64,000 nucleotides of DNA from Cytidiella melzeri. Taxonomy: Eukaryota; Basidiomycota; Agaricomycetes; Polyporales; Irpicaceae. Under the pieces are notes generated by a model. The model saw only the letters and a list, made by a program, of their open reading frames with translations. It did not search any database and was not told the DNA's origin. The position numbers and the translations under genes are program-made. The DNA lies in the NCBI GenBank assembly GCA_022592445.1, contig JABYQR010000202.1, forward strand, positions 19,033-83,032, read 5' to 3'. Shown one piece after another: positions 1-11,889 of this stretch (within the stretch, counting starts at the first letter, position 1; the number at the start of each line of letters is the position of its first letter).

Positions 1-2582
1 TTTGTCTCAGAGAAGATGACGAGCGTCGAGGGGAAATCAAAGTCGTCTGCGTCTGCTGTGAGGGAGTTGGAGGTTTCGGAGGGCAGGGTGTATGCCAAGC
101 TTGGGTCTGTGGGTGAAATCTTGCAGTACAGCGGGATCAACTCCAAGGTCTGGCAGAATCGGTGTTAGCGCATCGCAGCCCCAGTGACTTTAGGATCAGA
201 ATGTCTGCTGACCTCATCTTTGGCCTTCTTGAACGCGCCGTCGATATCATCTTCGGGAGTCCACACTCTTGGCACACCCATTTCATCGTACCGGAATCTC
301 TCCTCAAAGTGCGTGCGTAGCTTCGCAAGGAAGGACTGGTCGGCCGTCTGCTCGTCAATCTTTGCTCGCAGAGCTAGCCATGCGCGCTTGCGGAGGGTAG
401 TCAATGCAGTAGAGTTCTCTTCGTCAGTGCAGTTGAAACCTTGTGCACTAGAGTAAGTAGATATAATCGAAAGAGTTTGATTACCGCAGCTCACTTTTAG
501 CCTTGGTCAAGTAAGCAGACTCGGATTTCTCGACAAGCTCACGGAAACTTTGCAGAATACTATCCCACATCTTGAGTGACGGCTTGTTCAGATGGAGTTC
601 GACAGGCTCTGCAATCTGCCTCTTGATGTTGCGCTTCGAGAACATCAGCTTCGTGCTCAAAAAGCCAAACTCAACTGTTGGGCTACTCACTTCGATAGCA
701 TTGACCATCTTCTTCGTCTCATCCTTCCTACACTGGTCCGATACACTCTTCATCTCGTCCTTCAACGATCCAAACTCATCCTCGTAGCTCCAGTCCGTTT
801 CCTCCACCAATGCCTCCTTTGCACCTTCAAGAAACGCCTTCTCCCACTTGTCTCTTGCAGCATTCACAATCTCTGCAAAGTTATACCCTTCCCCGCGCAG
901 ACCGTCCAACATCTCTTGCTTGAATGAAGACAGCGACGACTTGTGCAGGTTCTTGATCTGACCCAGAAATAGAGGCGAAAGCGTAGAGTCGAGAACGCCG
1001 ATAAGGTCTAGGCGCTTGCGTTTGTATACGCCTTGGTGGTATCGTGATGCGTTCTGGTCGTATCGTGCTGAAAGTCGACAAAGCTTAGCCAATTACGCTC
1101 ACTGGAGGACATCCTTGGAGTTTTGCTCACCTAGAGCACCAGTGCGCCAAGCACGCATCATCGAACCGAGGTTTTCGACGACCTTACCGACCTCGATGGG
1201 TCTTCGTTGAGGCTTGGCTTGTTCATTGAACTCGGCGACTGCACCTGCTGATATCTCATCACAGCGGAACTGGGCCAGCAGTTCCTGCTGTGTCGGCAAG
1301 TCAAGGTCCTTGTTCGTTTGAACTTGTTCCTAGTATTGAGTCAATAGTTAGAAGGGTGTCTCGCAGTCGATATCACAAAGGCCACATACCCAAACACCCT
1401 CCATATAGAACGCGACACCATCAGCAGGAATACGCTTGTGGTACGCAGGTTTGAACACATAATCGTCCCGCGACTTGTCAACGAAACGCTTCCGCATCTC
1501 CGCTACCGAACTCTCAAACTTGTCTGCTGCGAGAATCTTGTGGGGAAGTGCAGCGAACGAGAGATCAAAGTAGTCGACGAGCTTTCTGTCCTTGAGCTCG
1601 TCAGGCTTCGAGAGTGAGTCCCAAATCTTTTGCATGTCGGCGGTGAGGGTGGCTTCCAAATTTGCTAGAGGTGTGGTGCCAATATGGTCACGGATGACGA
1701 AGAGTAGTAGTGTCCGAGGGTTCCGCCTACAGTGCGATTAACAAAGTCAGTCTACATGAAATTGGACATAGCGCTCACCCATCCGCAGTCTTCTTCCCGA
1801 AGAGGCCCAAGTTCACTTCGAAAACTGTTTTAAGTAAGCCCATGTTCGCGCCTTGATACAGACCAACTTGGTGCTCCCAAAGGTTGACAATGAGCACCTC
1901 TGAAGATGCGAGAGAGAACAGTGCCGATTTACGCTCAAAGTCCTGCAAAAACGCATGAACTCCATGCCTGGAGTTTCATAATGAGGACATGACGCTACCT
2001 GATCTTCGCCACGTTCCCGACCGTCTGTACCCTCGACATCCATGACCATAACGTTCATACTCTTTCCACGACACATCCATATTCCTAGTATTGAGGCGAT
2101 CAGACGACATGAAGGTCTTGCAGAGGGTTTACGTACCTTTCGTAGTCTGCTGTCGTTGCGTCTCGCTCATGACGTCGAAGTTGGTACCAAATAGCCTGTT
2201 CAGTAGCGTACCTATGACACCGTAAGCTTGAACGAATCACAATGTCGGAAATATACTACAGACTTTTCCCTGTAGATTGTGAGCCGAACACTGCAACAAT
2301 ATCATAGTCGAAGCCAGCGTCCTGCAGACCCCAGCGCGATATCTGCGGTGTCAATTCCGCCCTGCGAGCATCAATGAGAAGGCGATCGAGAACCCAGTAG
2401 TGACTGCACATACGTCCATTCCTTTGCGTCGTTGATAATCTGCACTCTCTCGGAGCTGGCGTCGACTGTCGCGTTTCCGTGTCCGACGCCGTTGGGGTAG
2501 CCATTAGAATGACCATTCGTGGCTATGAACTCGTTAGCAAGCGTCATCCCACAGCGAGTTCGTACTCACAGATGTTCGCCAT
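1..2582 (-). CDS. SEY1: Sey1/RHD3-family dynamin-like GTPase, 3' end cut by window
   Basis: Membrane-anchored GTPase of the Sey1/atlastin/RHD3 class, which fuses ER tubules. The start ATG is at 2582; a 13-base exon is followed by introns of 40-60 bp. Seen after splicing: an N-terminus rich in N, G and H, the P-loop GSQSTGKST (an intron splits GKS/TLLN), the switch QRQQTTKG, the G3 motif [13 protein letters not shown] and the LLFVIRDH element, followed by the helical Sey1 stalk. A separate exon near 1-160 gives TLELIPL and then LVIFSETK, both typical of Sey1. The C-terminal membrane hairpin lies beyond the left edge. The start is chosen because MANI spliced to STNGHSNG reads on into [10 protein letters not shown], as in the family, whereas the longer unspliced frame does not. 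Divergent from the acetoacetyl-CoA synthetase gene. Family assignment is secure. Confidence 0.93.
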
Positions 2583-3314
2583 GTTGAGCGTAGTGGTGGT
2601 AAGATCCAAAAGAGTGTAAAAGGTATATTATCGAGTAAGAGGTGGCAACAAGGTGGACCTCGACTAGGCACTGCTACCGCGCTCTATGCACGTAGCCAAT
2701 CCACGTGGAGATGTCCTTTTGTGGTAATCGACATCAATTGATCGGCGCACTGCAGACTCGGAGGTCGTTCTCGGACCTCTCTGCATTTGTTTTGTTTCCT
2801 TGCAGCCACCATCCAACACCTCGTCAGGACGTAAAGTTGTTGTACAAGACGAGCTTACGTAGCAGGATGGGCGATGGCCACGCTGACGATGTTGCGGGAG
2901 GTGCTGTATGTAGTCATCGGTGAGCATTACAGTAACGTCTTCCATGTTTCAAGACTCAACTACAACAATGTAGTAACTATGACCAGCAGCTGTATTATTG
3001 TTCCTCTTTTTCAACTGAACATCGATGTCCAAATCGTCTGAAACGGACGACAGTGCCCACATAGCGACCCCGTGATACACCTCGTGTGCAGTTTCGCTCG
3101 GTGCTTGTCCTGTGTTACTCCTGTAACCACCGATCGCATTCCGTTCCCTCACCTGTTGATTAAAGTTGATGATTTTACCAGTCTACGGCATTCCGGACAG
3201 CACTCAAAGCCGTTTCCGAGCCACTAACTTTCCAAGGCGCCAGCTTATATAGGTTGTGTTCGAACGTCCACAACCTTTTGAACGTCGTGTCGTCAAAACC
3301 CAACCAACGTTAAT
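2583..3314. promoter_or_regulatory. Divergent intergenic region with TATA box for AACS
   Basis: About 730 bp between two divergent genes. A TATATA hexamer at 3246-3251 lies 64 bp upstream of the acetoacetyl-CoA synthetase ATG on the plus strand, a sensible distance for a core promoter. No comparable box is obvious on the SEY1 side. Open frames of 60-90 codons on both strands look random and match nothing I know. Confidence 0.5.
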
Positions 3315-6100
3315 ATGGATGCTCAGTTCGCACAATCACGTCTCATCTGGACACCCAAGGACCCCTCACGGTGCCGGGTGGACGGTCTTCGCAAGCTCCT
3401 CAATCACAAGCACGGTCTAAATCTAAGTACGTGTAGTCCATTCAGCGTAGAGGAAACATCTCGCCAACAGTTCTATTTAGAGGACTACCATGACCTACAC
3501 AGATACTCAATCACCGATTACACTTTCTGGAAAGACTTGTGGGAGTATTTTGGCATCATCTACTCCGTGGCTCCTGAGAAGGTGAGCATCGTCTTACGTC
3601 GCACCAAACACTCAAGTCATGACTGTTGCGTATAGATCATTACTCCAGGAAAGATGCAGGAAGTTCCAGAATGGTTTCCTGGCGCTCGTCTGAACTACGC
3701 GGAGAATATCCTGCGACACGACGGAGACGCCATCGCTATCACTGGAGCACGGGAGACAGGTGAAGTAAAGCATGTCACATTTCGTCAGTTGAGAGAGGGG
3801 GTGAGGGAGATGGCGGCTGCTATGCGCACGCTTGGTCTGCGAAAAGACGACCGAGTAGCAGGTACGTACAATCACTCGAAAATTGCAGTAACATCGTCAA
3901 CTCGAACGTACAGCCATTATGACAAACCACATTGACTCGATTGTCATCGCACTCGCCACTGCGAGTATCGGCGCCATGTTCTCAAGTACTGCGACCGACA
4001 TGGGCGCACAGGTCAGTGCGAGAGAGCAGTGGATCACGCAATAGACTCTCATTTCGTGATTAGGGGGTGCTGGACCGGTACAGACAAATCAAGCCAAAGC
4101 TTGTTTTCTCCGAGACAGAGGTGGTCTATGCCACTAAGACCATTGATCTCATGCCCAAGGTCATTACGGTTGTGAAAGATCTTCAGAATCATGGGGTGGA
4201 ACGTGTCATTTTGCTTCCAAGTGCAAGGACTGGGCAGGAGGCTAAAGTTCCAACGGATATTCCTAATTGGTGCGTTTATACTGAGTTCAGCATGCCACAT
4301 CGCACTAATGTGACGTTTCGAAGCTATACTCTCAGAGATTTCCTTGCTCGCGGGGACAACCGACCTCTCACATTCGAGCAGGTCCCGTTCAATCACCCGT
4401 ACTTTATCTTGTACTCGTCTGGTACGACAGGTGTACCCAAATGTATTGTGCACTCTACGGGCGTGAGTTCACATTTATTCGCTTCGCCATTTCACAATTG
4501 AACAACGTCGTTTACCAGGGCCTCTTGCTTAATGGTCTCAAAGAACACGTCTTATCCTATGACATGGGACCTGACGATACGTACTTTCAGTACACAACCG
4601 TAAGCAGCACAGTTGCCTTCGCAACGACCTTTACCTAGAATTTACTCTTGTCCAGCCCGGTTGGATGATGTGGAACTCAATACTGCCTGGCTTGTCGCAA
4701 GGGGCCCGAATCATCGCCTATGATGGATCTCCCTTCCACCCGTCTCTCACTGCCTTCCTTAAATTCATCAACGACCAAGGGTTCGTCACATATTCACAGC
4801 CACTACCATCTGTTCTGACATTCACGCAGAGTGACCATCTTGGGAACTGGTCCTCGGTTCTTGGCTGAAGTCCAAGCTCAAGGAATTGACCCGCGTAAGT
4901 CCTTCATAAGCAATAACGTGACCCTCTTTTGAACGATTATTCACAGATAAACTTGCCCCCTTTGCATCATTGCGTACTATCATGTCTACCGGCTCACCGC
5001 TGACCAACCAGGTGTTCGAATGGGCACAGCAAGCATTTGGCGATGTCCACCTCACATCTGTCTCGGGAGGCACAGACATCTGTGCAGGGTGTAAGCCCAT
5101 TACTTCGCAAAACTTGACTACGGTGCCCGAGTTGATTTCCTGTCGTAGTTTGCTCGGCTTGCCCGACTCTCCCCACTTATGCCGGAGGTCAACAGTTCAC
5201 TCTCCGTATCGCTTGTTCAGCATGCTGACACTGCGTTGCGCACTCTTAGAACTACAAGGCAAAGCCCTAGGAATGGCCGTCGAAGTCTGGGACGTTCATG
5301 GCAAGAACGTGGAGGAAACAGGTATGCCTGGGGAACTAGTCTGTGTCCGGCCGCACCCCAGCATGCCGGTGTTCTTCTGGGGAGACGAGAACTGTGAGAA
5401 GTACCGGAAGGCGTACTTTGATATGTGGCCGGGTGTGTACAGTGTGGATTGTCACATGGTTGCTCTCTGCTGATTGTTTGTGAAAGGCGTCTGGCGGCAG
5501 GGTGATTTCATCGTGAAAAACCCCAAGACAAAAGGGTTCATCATTCTAGGGCGCAGGTATGGTTTCTAAGGACATTCATTTGATACAAGGGACACATGTT
5601 ATTTCCTCCAGCGACGGTGTGCTTAACCCCAGCGGCGTTCGCTTCGGGTCCGCGGAAATATACTCGGTTCTCGACCAGTTCCGAGATGAATTCGACGACA
5701 CGCTGTGCGTTGGTCAACGAAGGCCCGAAGACAAGGACGAACGCGTTCTGCTCTTCTGCAAGATGCGTCCAGGTGTCAAGTTCACGAACGAACTCGTCCA
5801 GCGCGTCAAGTCTGCCATACGCCAGGCCCTCAGTGCAAGACATGTGCCGGCCTACATATTCGAAATTGGTGATATACCGGTAAGAACGGTTTACGGAATG
5901 GACTGGTACGTAGTGCTAACTAGTGCCAACCTATGCAGTATACCGTCAACAACAAGAGGATAGAGATAGCGGTCAAGCAGATCGTGTCGGGCTCAAGTCT
6001 CAAACCGAGCGGTACCGTTGCAAATCCGGAATCGCTCCAGTTGTACTACAAATTCCGCAACCTCGAGCAGCTGGTAGGCGAGACGAAAGCCAAGTTGTAG
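3315..6100 (+). CDS. Acetoacetyl-CoA synthetase
   Basis: Acyl-adenylating enzyme (ANL superfamily) that activates acetoacetate to acetoacetyl-CoA with ATP, feeding sterol and lipid synthesis in the cytosol. The gene has many short introns. The spliced protein shows the N-terminal family segment (YSITDYTFWKDLWEYFGI, then EWFPGARLNYAENIL), the AMP-binding signature YSSGTTGVPKCIVHSTGG, the A-motif region GGTDICAGF and the hinge/A8 segment [23 protein letters not shown]. Near the C-terminus it reads YTVNNKRIEIAVKQIVSG, followed by LYYKFRNLEQL, typical of AACS rather than acetyl-CoA synthetase. The splice at 5089-5156 (T|GTAAGC to TAG|TTTGC) restores FCSACPTLPTYAGELQ. No lesion was found. The exact subfamily is clear from the FxxLxxYAGE and NKxxE signatures. 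Confidence 0.93.
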
Positions 6101-6151
6101 CACTCTTGTACCAGCTATGTATTTCGAAGCAGATTGGACAAGAAAAAAGAT

Positions 6152-6348
6152 TGACAAGTTGCTTTACAAGTCCAAGGCAAGTTTTATCTGGAATAGGCTT
6201 GGAGTGTGAGAGCATGTCCCGAGTCCAGACGTCAAATCAAGCTCACTGTAATAAGTTGCTTTAAAACTCCAAGTCGAGCTTAATCTGAAATAGATCACGC
6301 ATGTGAGAACATGTCCGAGTCCCGATGTGAAAATTAGCAGCTCACTTT
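6152..6348 (-). repeat. Tandem duplication of the last intron and exon of the BTB gene
   Basis: Two imperfect copies of about 95 bp sit head to tail, at roughly 6152-6246 and 6251-6348. Each holds a GTGAGC donor, an intron containing a GGACTCGG(G)ACATG(C/T)TCTCACA block, an acceptor (ATTTCAG or ATTCCAG) and a tiny terminal exon ending in TAA. The proximal copy encodes IKLDLEF, the distal copy IKLALDL. They could serve as alternative last exons of the BTB gene. Confidence 0.8.
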
Positions 6349-7257
6349 GTCTATGACCTCGTCAATTGCATTTCCAAAGACTTGAATTGCTTGACGCATG
6401 TGCTCAAAAGAGTGGTGCGACATACTGCAGGGAGCTGCATCCAATTTCGGCATAGAGTAGAAGGCAAGCCTCTCGTCAATCGCCGTACATCCTGACGGCT
6501 GCAGCATCAACGCGGCTGCAGCGCGCTTCGTGTAGTCGTTGTACCAGTCTCGTAGCCTTAACCTGCCCGTGGTATCACCATCTCCCGGGTTTTGACCTCT
6601 GCAGTGCTTGCAAACTGCCGCATCGAATATATCGCCGCACCATGTCACGTCCGAGGCACATTTGCGGGCAGCAGCGCCGCATTTGCGATGGTATGACTCC
6701 AGGCGGAGGAGGGTGTCGGCGGAAATACACCTGAACTCGGGTGCGAGCGGGGGTTCTAGAGGCCATACAGGTTCTTGCAGTGAGAGTCTTGCTGCGATAA
6801 CGGCTTGTTCGTGTAAGCCACTACTGCAGGCTACCGCGAATGCCCTTAGGGGCTCTGTAGCAGCTACGGCTGGCCACAAGTCCCTGACGTATTCGGCGAT
6901 CACGTCCATTTCGTACTTGAGGGCAGCCTTGAGGGTCAGAGCGGCCTCGCGAGTGTCGGTAAGCTGTGGACGTTGTTTGGGGTAACATAGGGTGAAGAGA
7001 ATCTCTAGGATCCGTTCTGGTTCGTCCACGTCTATCACCGGAATGCCGTCGATCTCATCTCGGTCGTCGACGATGGAAGGGGACTGCGGTATGCTCAACA
7101 TGTCCTTGAAGATGGAGGATGCCTTCTTAAGTATCACCTTATACACGCGGAACAAAGCCTTGTCCCCTGCCCGTATGATGAGATCGGCGTCGGCATCGTC
7201 GAAGCAGGAATTGTATACGGCCTCTGCTGTCAGGGCGAATACGTCCGCAGTTGCCAT
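6261..7257 (-). CDS. BTB/POZ-domain protein
   Basis: The first exon (7257 to about 6349) encodes about 305 residues. The BTB fold lies at about residues 20-135: DADLIIRAGDKALFRVYKVIL, then SSIFKDML, the acidic loop DVDEPERILEILFTLCYP and LKAALKYEMDVIAEYV. A Cys-rich stretch follows (CGAAARKCA, CGDIFDAAVCKHCRG). The frame ends in DEVIDKVSC if unspliced, but a GTGAGC donor after GACAAA joins to ATTTCAG/ATTAAG, giving DKIKLDLEF and a stop at 6261-6263. That ending is common in agaricomycete BTB proteins. Such proteins form a large lineage-expanded family, possibly Cul3 adaptors or transcriptional regulators; a specific role cannot be read from the sequence. An alternative last exon lies just downstream. 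Confidence 0.88.
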
Positions 7258-7724
7258 TGCAGAAGTTCTAGTAGTATCTAAAGAACCTGAAAATGATAAT
7301 TAAGGCCGAATGCCACTCAAGACTGGTATCGAAAACGTACCTTGAAGTCCGTTGGTTCTTTAGTAAAGACAAGGAGTGCACTGGCAGGCACTGAAAGCAG
7401 GTGTGTTGGGGCTAACGTAGTGCACCGTAGACGAAAGTCGACATCGACCCAAATACGACGTGCAAGTACCTGAACAAGCTGTGGTTTGTGGTCAAACGAA
7501 CGCTCATCATTGATAACAGTGCCGCGCGCTTCCAAAATTGACACAAAGGCCATATAGCCTGCTCTTCAGGAAATTCGTTTACAGCTGATACCATACAGTA
7601 GATGCTAATTCTACTTGATGCCAACTCAGAGAGCTGTAATGACGGCTATTTACTAAGCTGTGTTAGGCAACGCCCGTATACTTGAGAGAATATATTAGTC
7701 AGTGCTAGCTCCAAATCATACGCA
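7258..7724. other. Intergenic, nothing recognised
   Basis: The 5' flank of the BTB gene up to the edge of the segmental duplication. It has short open frames on the minus strand without domain features or codon bias. No RNA gene or repeat was noticed. Confidence 0.4.
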
Positions 7725-8000
7725 AAAGCATTCAATATCACCAAGTACTCACAACAGAAAAACACAGACTTACTGCAGCGGTGCCACTCGAAATCCTCTG
7801 GACACCAAGCCACGGGAAATCCCGATCGCGTGGTTCCTGGCCTACTTCCCTAATAGGCAGTGAGGTTAGATGATAGACGCCCCAATGGCCCAAAGCCTTT
7901 GTCCTCGATCGCTCGTCCAACCTCCTTCATCACCAACGGCCACATTCAACTCACCTATCCACCACCACAAGCCTTTCCCAGCCAAATCCCTACCCCGAAG

Positions 8001-10051
8001 ATGGACGCGACCATGCTCAAGCAATTGCCTCGCAAGCTTCTCCAAAAACTTGCCCTTGTGAGTACATAGAGTGACCAAAGCGGGGAGCTCAACTGAACCG
8101 GCCTTGGTCGTCCAGCGCGTGTGTATCGAAGACAACACCACGACAGAAGTGCTCGTCACCCAGCTAATGCACAGGTTCCCAGACGGTGTGCCAATGTACG
8201 TGCTCGTCATCGAGAACCCTGGTTGTCGACAGTGGCTAATGCGAACCACGATTGTGGCCGCAGAGAGTTGATAGAGTCTTTGGAAAGACAGCTCCGAGTA
8301 GAGGCCAGACAAGAGGAAGACACTTCTATGCGGTTTGAGTCCATCGAAAGAGAAGCAGGTAAGTGTTATTTCACCTTCAAGCAGGTCGCCGACCTCTGAC
8401 AAGTGAGTGGCAAAAGATGTGGCGCCCATACGAATAACAAGGAGTCGAGCAGCCATTTTCACCAACGGCACACAAGGTTATTGGTATTTGCGCATCATTC
8501 AAAACCACGCGAGACTGACTGCGTTCGAATATAGATGTTCAGCCCCTTGCGCAGCAATTCGTTCACGCAGGTTCACATTTGATGTCTGTGCGCCACACAG
8601 AAATCGAATATGAACCAACGAGCTCCAGTGGAGACACTGAGGATTACCACGAAGGTGTGGAGGCAGCGGGAACATCGAGAGCAGCGGCTCTTCTGACCAG
8701 GCCTCCAACGGGTGAGGCGGTGTATGGCCAACCAGGTGAGCGTGATGCATATTACTTATATAGTCAAGCTGACTGACCTACACTTGCGTCAGACGAGCCG
8801 ATAGCGAGCACATCGCAGGCAGCGGGGAGCGGGCCTGCCCCGATAGAGCCTCCCGCAACGGCCAGGGTGATGCGCCTGGTGAAAGGAAAGTGCATTACCA
8901 TCGGGCCCATGACCCCGCTCCCTAGTGGGTCCACGCCGAGTGCCCCCAGCTGGCTAAGGGGAGCGGACAAGCTCACGGCAGAGCTGGAGCGGGAGGGGCT
9001 GCTCACCCCACTGCCTAAACGCTTCGATACGCCGTTGGTCCTTCGAAGTCAGTCAGCAGGTCGCACTGAGCAGCAGCGGTCCCCTGCCGCCATCGACAGG
9101 AGCCGGGTAAAGGGCAAGGGCAGAGCCAGCACCCCATACCCGCATGCCCCTAGTGCCAGTGCGCCCGAATGGTTGAAGGGGGCTGACAGGCTGAACGCAG
9201 AGCTCGAGCAGCGCGGGCTGCTATTGCCATGCGAGTCAGCATTGGGAGTAGGTCGTGCCACGGCGGGTGGCCCAAGTGTTGCGCGCCGCAGCAAGTGGCC
9301 GGGTCGGCCGAGCAAGGACCTGGCGGCGAATGGTCAGGTGCCCGTGTCCAGGCAAAGAAATGCTTCGGCAGGCCCATCTTCGAGGAGGGACTTCGCAGTG
9401 GTACCCAACGAGCCGAACTCGCCCGTGGAAAGCCCTTCCTATACAGCGACTAAGCGAGGGCGCCCCGCCGAAGAGCCTGAGAGCAATCCCTACAAGCTCA
9501 GCCGTGCTCGATGGTCCACGCCAGATCAATCGCAGCAATCCGCATCTCTCGAACAGTCAGATCTGCGGGAGCGCGAGACTCCTCCTCCACCGTCAGAAGG
9601 CCCTACCGAGGCACGAGCAAAGTTTATCATGCAGGAGTTGACCAAGAAGGTGAAGCAGTCGGCCTCCTTGCGTCACGAGCTCAACGATGTGGTGGCGTTG
9701 ATAGCCATCACCAACAAGAAGAATAACCAAGCACAGGCGGAGCTGAGGGCACTGCGCAGACACCGAAAAGTCGCAGAGCGGGCGTACATGATGGCGATGA
9801 AGAGAGATCAAAGGTTGCACGACGGAATGCACTCATGGACAGAGCCGAAGGTAGGCGAACCGGAGAGGGACCACTCGTATGTGGGGGAGATGAGCGAGGA
9901 GAGAGGCTCGTCTGACTTTGTTGCAAGCAGTGATCCATCGCGGGACTACAGCGCAGAGATCTACGAGGCCGAGCTTGCTTCGTTCTATGGGCAGAGCAGC
10001 CCTGTCGACGAGCAGCCTGTTGCTTCTGGCTCGGTTTTGCGGAGTGCGTGA
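8001..10051 (+). CDS. SAP-like domain protein, copy A (uncharacterised)
   Basis: Function unknown. Six or so exons splice to about 585 residues. Exon 1 (19 codons, MDATMLKQLPRKLLQKLAL) plus exon 2 (RVCIEDNTTTEVLVTQL) form a helix-turn-helix of SAP type, a fold that usually binds DNA. The second intron (phase 2) joins to IELIESLERQLRVEARQEE, a charged helix, then DVAPIRITRSRAA. The long last exon holds two copies of a roughly 45-residue unit: VKGK..TPLPSG..PSAPSWLRGADKL.AELE.EGLL and VKGKG..TPYP..SASAPEWLKGADRLNAELE.RGLL. After a basic, Ser/Pro-rich linker comes a coiled coil (AKFIMQELTKKVKQS through RALRRHRKVAERAYMMAMKRD) and an acidic tail. All splice junctions keep the frame and no lesion is seen. 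A role on chromatin is inference only. Its twin lies 3.9 kb downstream. Confidence 0.8.
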
Positions 10052-10796
10052 GGTGGGAGGTGCTGGCGACAAGAAATGTAAGGACCGTGATGGTCACTCG
10101 CAGAATAAAAACGGCCCACAAAGACACTTCATCGATCTCCTTTCCGCCGCCTTCGTCTCCCATTTTGCTTTGTACTCTCCTAAACGAAGAACAAAGCTCA
10201 CATTCTTGTATATTCAGCCTGAAAACTGTACATTAGATATAATACCGCTGATAACAAGGTTGACAAACGTTCACGTACTCGATGGTGAACAACCCTCAGG
10301 TCGACTGGGTTTATCGTTCGGCGACGGCAAGTGTTAGTCTGTCCAGTCTCGTCGAGAAAACTTCTACGGTTGTTAGATCGATTCCTTGACAAGCGAGCCC
10401 TGTGTTGTCGCTGTCCATTGCTGTACCCGCCGTCGAACAACACAAAGACTGAGATATCGATGGAGGTGGTCGATGGTAGTGTGCAAAGACAAAGTGCTCT
10501 GGCAGCAAAGCGCTTTTCGGAGAACGAGACGTAAGCGCTGTACTACCAGGCGTGCAAACTTTCCGATGTCACGGACTAGTACAATGAACAATGTCCTCCC
10601 TGCTCATCTCAGACAGACCGTTGTATTTGCGTATACTATGAGTTATTTACAAGTGAGAGGATGGCTACAATAATTAGTAAGTACCGATGCAACAATACAG
10701 CGGGTTGACCTCTGTGAGGTGACCAGCCAGTAGAGCCGATATGAGCGAAGCGTGAAGATGACGGTGAAGTCGTACGAGAGACAATGAGAAAACAAG
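10052..10796. other. 3' flank of SAP-like copy A, within the duplication
   Basis: Non-coding flank that aligns by eye with 13923-14735 downstream of copy B, with indels. It contains the block GATATCGATGGAGGTGGTCG (10453-10472) found in both units. No further gene is seen. Confidence 0.6.
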
Positions 10797-11525
10797 GTCC
10801 TGTCGGAGGAAGTTTTGTCTGCATCGCCATTCCGACGAAAGGATTTGCATTCCTCTCAGAAGATGGACTCTTCGGACTGTCGCGGTGTGATGCTCTCCGT
10901 CAAAAGGCGTCGCGAACGGATTGGCGAGTGAATCGTGTCGTACGCGTCCCGTGGGTCAAAGCACGGGTGGAAAGGACCTCATCGTCGTACTGGATGTTGT
11001 GGAGGTAAAGGACTCGCGTCAGCTAGCAACTGGATACTTAGAGTTAGCGGGCTTAGCGGAATGGTAGCCACCGAGAAAAAAATAATGACGCGGCAAGGCA
11101 AACGTTACGTATTGTTTGGCCTCCGCAAAGGCAATATCGGGATCCGAGGGGTCACCGGAGTGTAGGTAGCTTTGGCGCAGTGAGGTTAGACATCCAGGTT
11201 GACTTTCGTGGAGAAACGTACCAGGCAGACGAAGAGACGGGGTTGTCATGTCCATCGCCGTTGGTAAATTTGACATAGCCATTCGGAGTGGTGACGGTGA
11301 GCTTGGGACGAGGGCATTCTGCGAGGAAGGGCTGTTGATTGGCGGGCTTTTCCGTCGTTGCGACTTTCCTCCAGAATCTCGTAGTGAACCGAGTGAGCCA
11401 TGGTTTCTCGGTCTGCGCAGCAGTCGATTGACTCTAACTTAAGCTACCGTACCTAACAAATGCCATCAACCTCCAAGACCCACTGATGTCAGGCGTATTC
11501 GAGGTTACTGGGCGAGTGCTGCGCC
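10797..11525 (-). pseudogene. Truncated, degraded copy of the PRM1 C-terminal coding region
   Basis: This stretch aligns with 14736-15545, the end of intact PRM1. Recognisable pieces are DPSDPD(I/V)(A/T)F(A/T)EAKQ and FALP on the minus strand, and at DNA level the GGCGTCGCGAACGG(A/G)TTGGCGAGTGAAT block. The pieces are in different frames, stop codons intervene, and the membrane-spanning 5' half of the gene is absent. It is a by-product of the segmental duplication whose right breakpoint fell inside PRM1. Expression as protein is unlikely. Confidence 0.8.
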
Positions 11526-11889
11526 AGGTCTGCCGTTGTGTTGAGCTACGCCCATAGACGTCACAGATTTGTGAAAAAATCCGGCGCATTGTTCCGACTA
11601 GAAGTAAATGAATATCGCGAAGTATTCACCACAGAGGGATACAGACTTACTGCAGCGTTGCAACTGGAAATCCTGTGGACACAGGGCCACCGGGAGATCC
11701 CGATTGCGTGGTTCCTGGCCTACTTCCTTAATAGGCAATGAGATTGGATGATTAGACGCCCCAATGACCAAAAGCCTTTGTCCTCGATTGCTCGTCCAAC
11801 CTCCTTCCTCACCTACGGCCACGTACAACTCACCCACCCACCACCACAGTCCTTTCCCAACCACATCCCTACCCCAGAACACTCAGAAG

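Larger units (their letters stand above)
7725..11525. repeat. Segmental duplication, unit A
   Basis: Unit A matches unit B (11610-15545) in the same orientation at an offset of about 3.9 kb. Matching landmarks are the ACAGACTTACTGCAGCG block (near 7767 and 11643), the SAP-like gene ATG (8001 and 11890), the SAP-like stop (10049 and 13920), the shared 3' flank with its GATATCGATGGAGGTGGTCGATGG block (near 10453 and 14372), and the PRM1 C-terminal coding stretch (from about 10797 and 14736). Similarity is highest inside the long SAP-like exon and lower in flanks and introns. In unit A the PRM1 part stops at about 11525, which places the right breakpoint inside the PRM1 coding sequence. Confidence 0.85.

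Noticed and set aside
2664..3152. Two minus-strand frames of 93 and 67 codons between SEY1 and AACS
   Set aside because: No domain, no splice-supported extension, and they lie in the likely divergent promoter.
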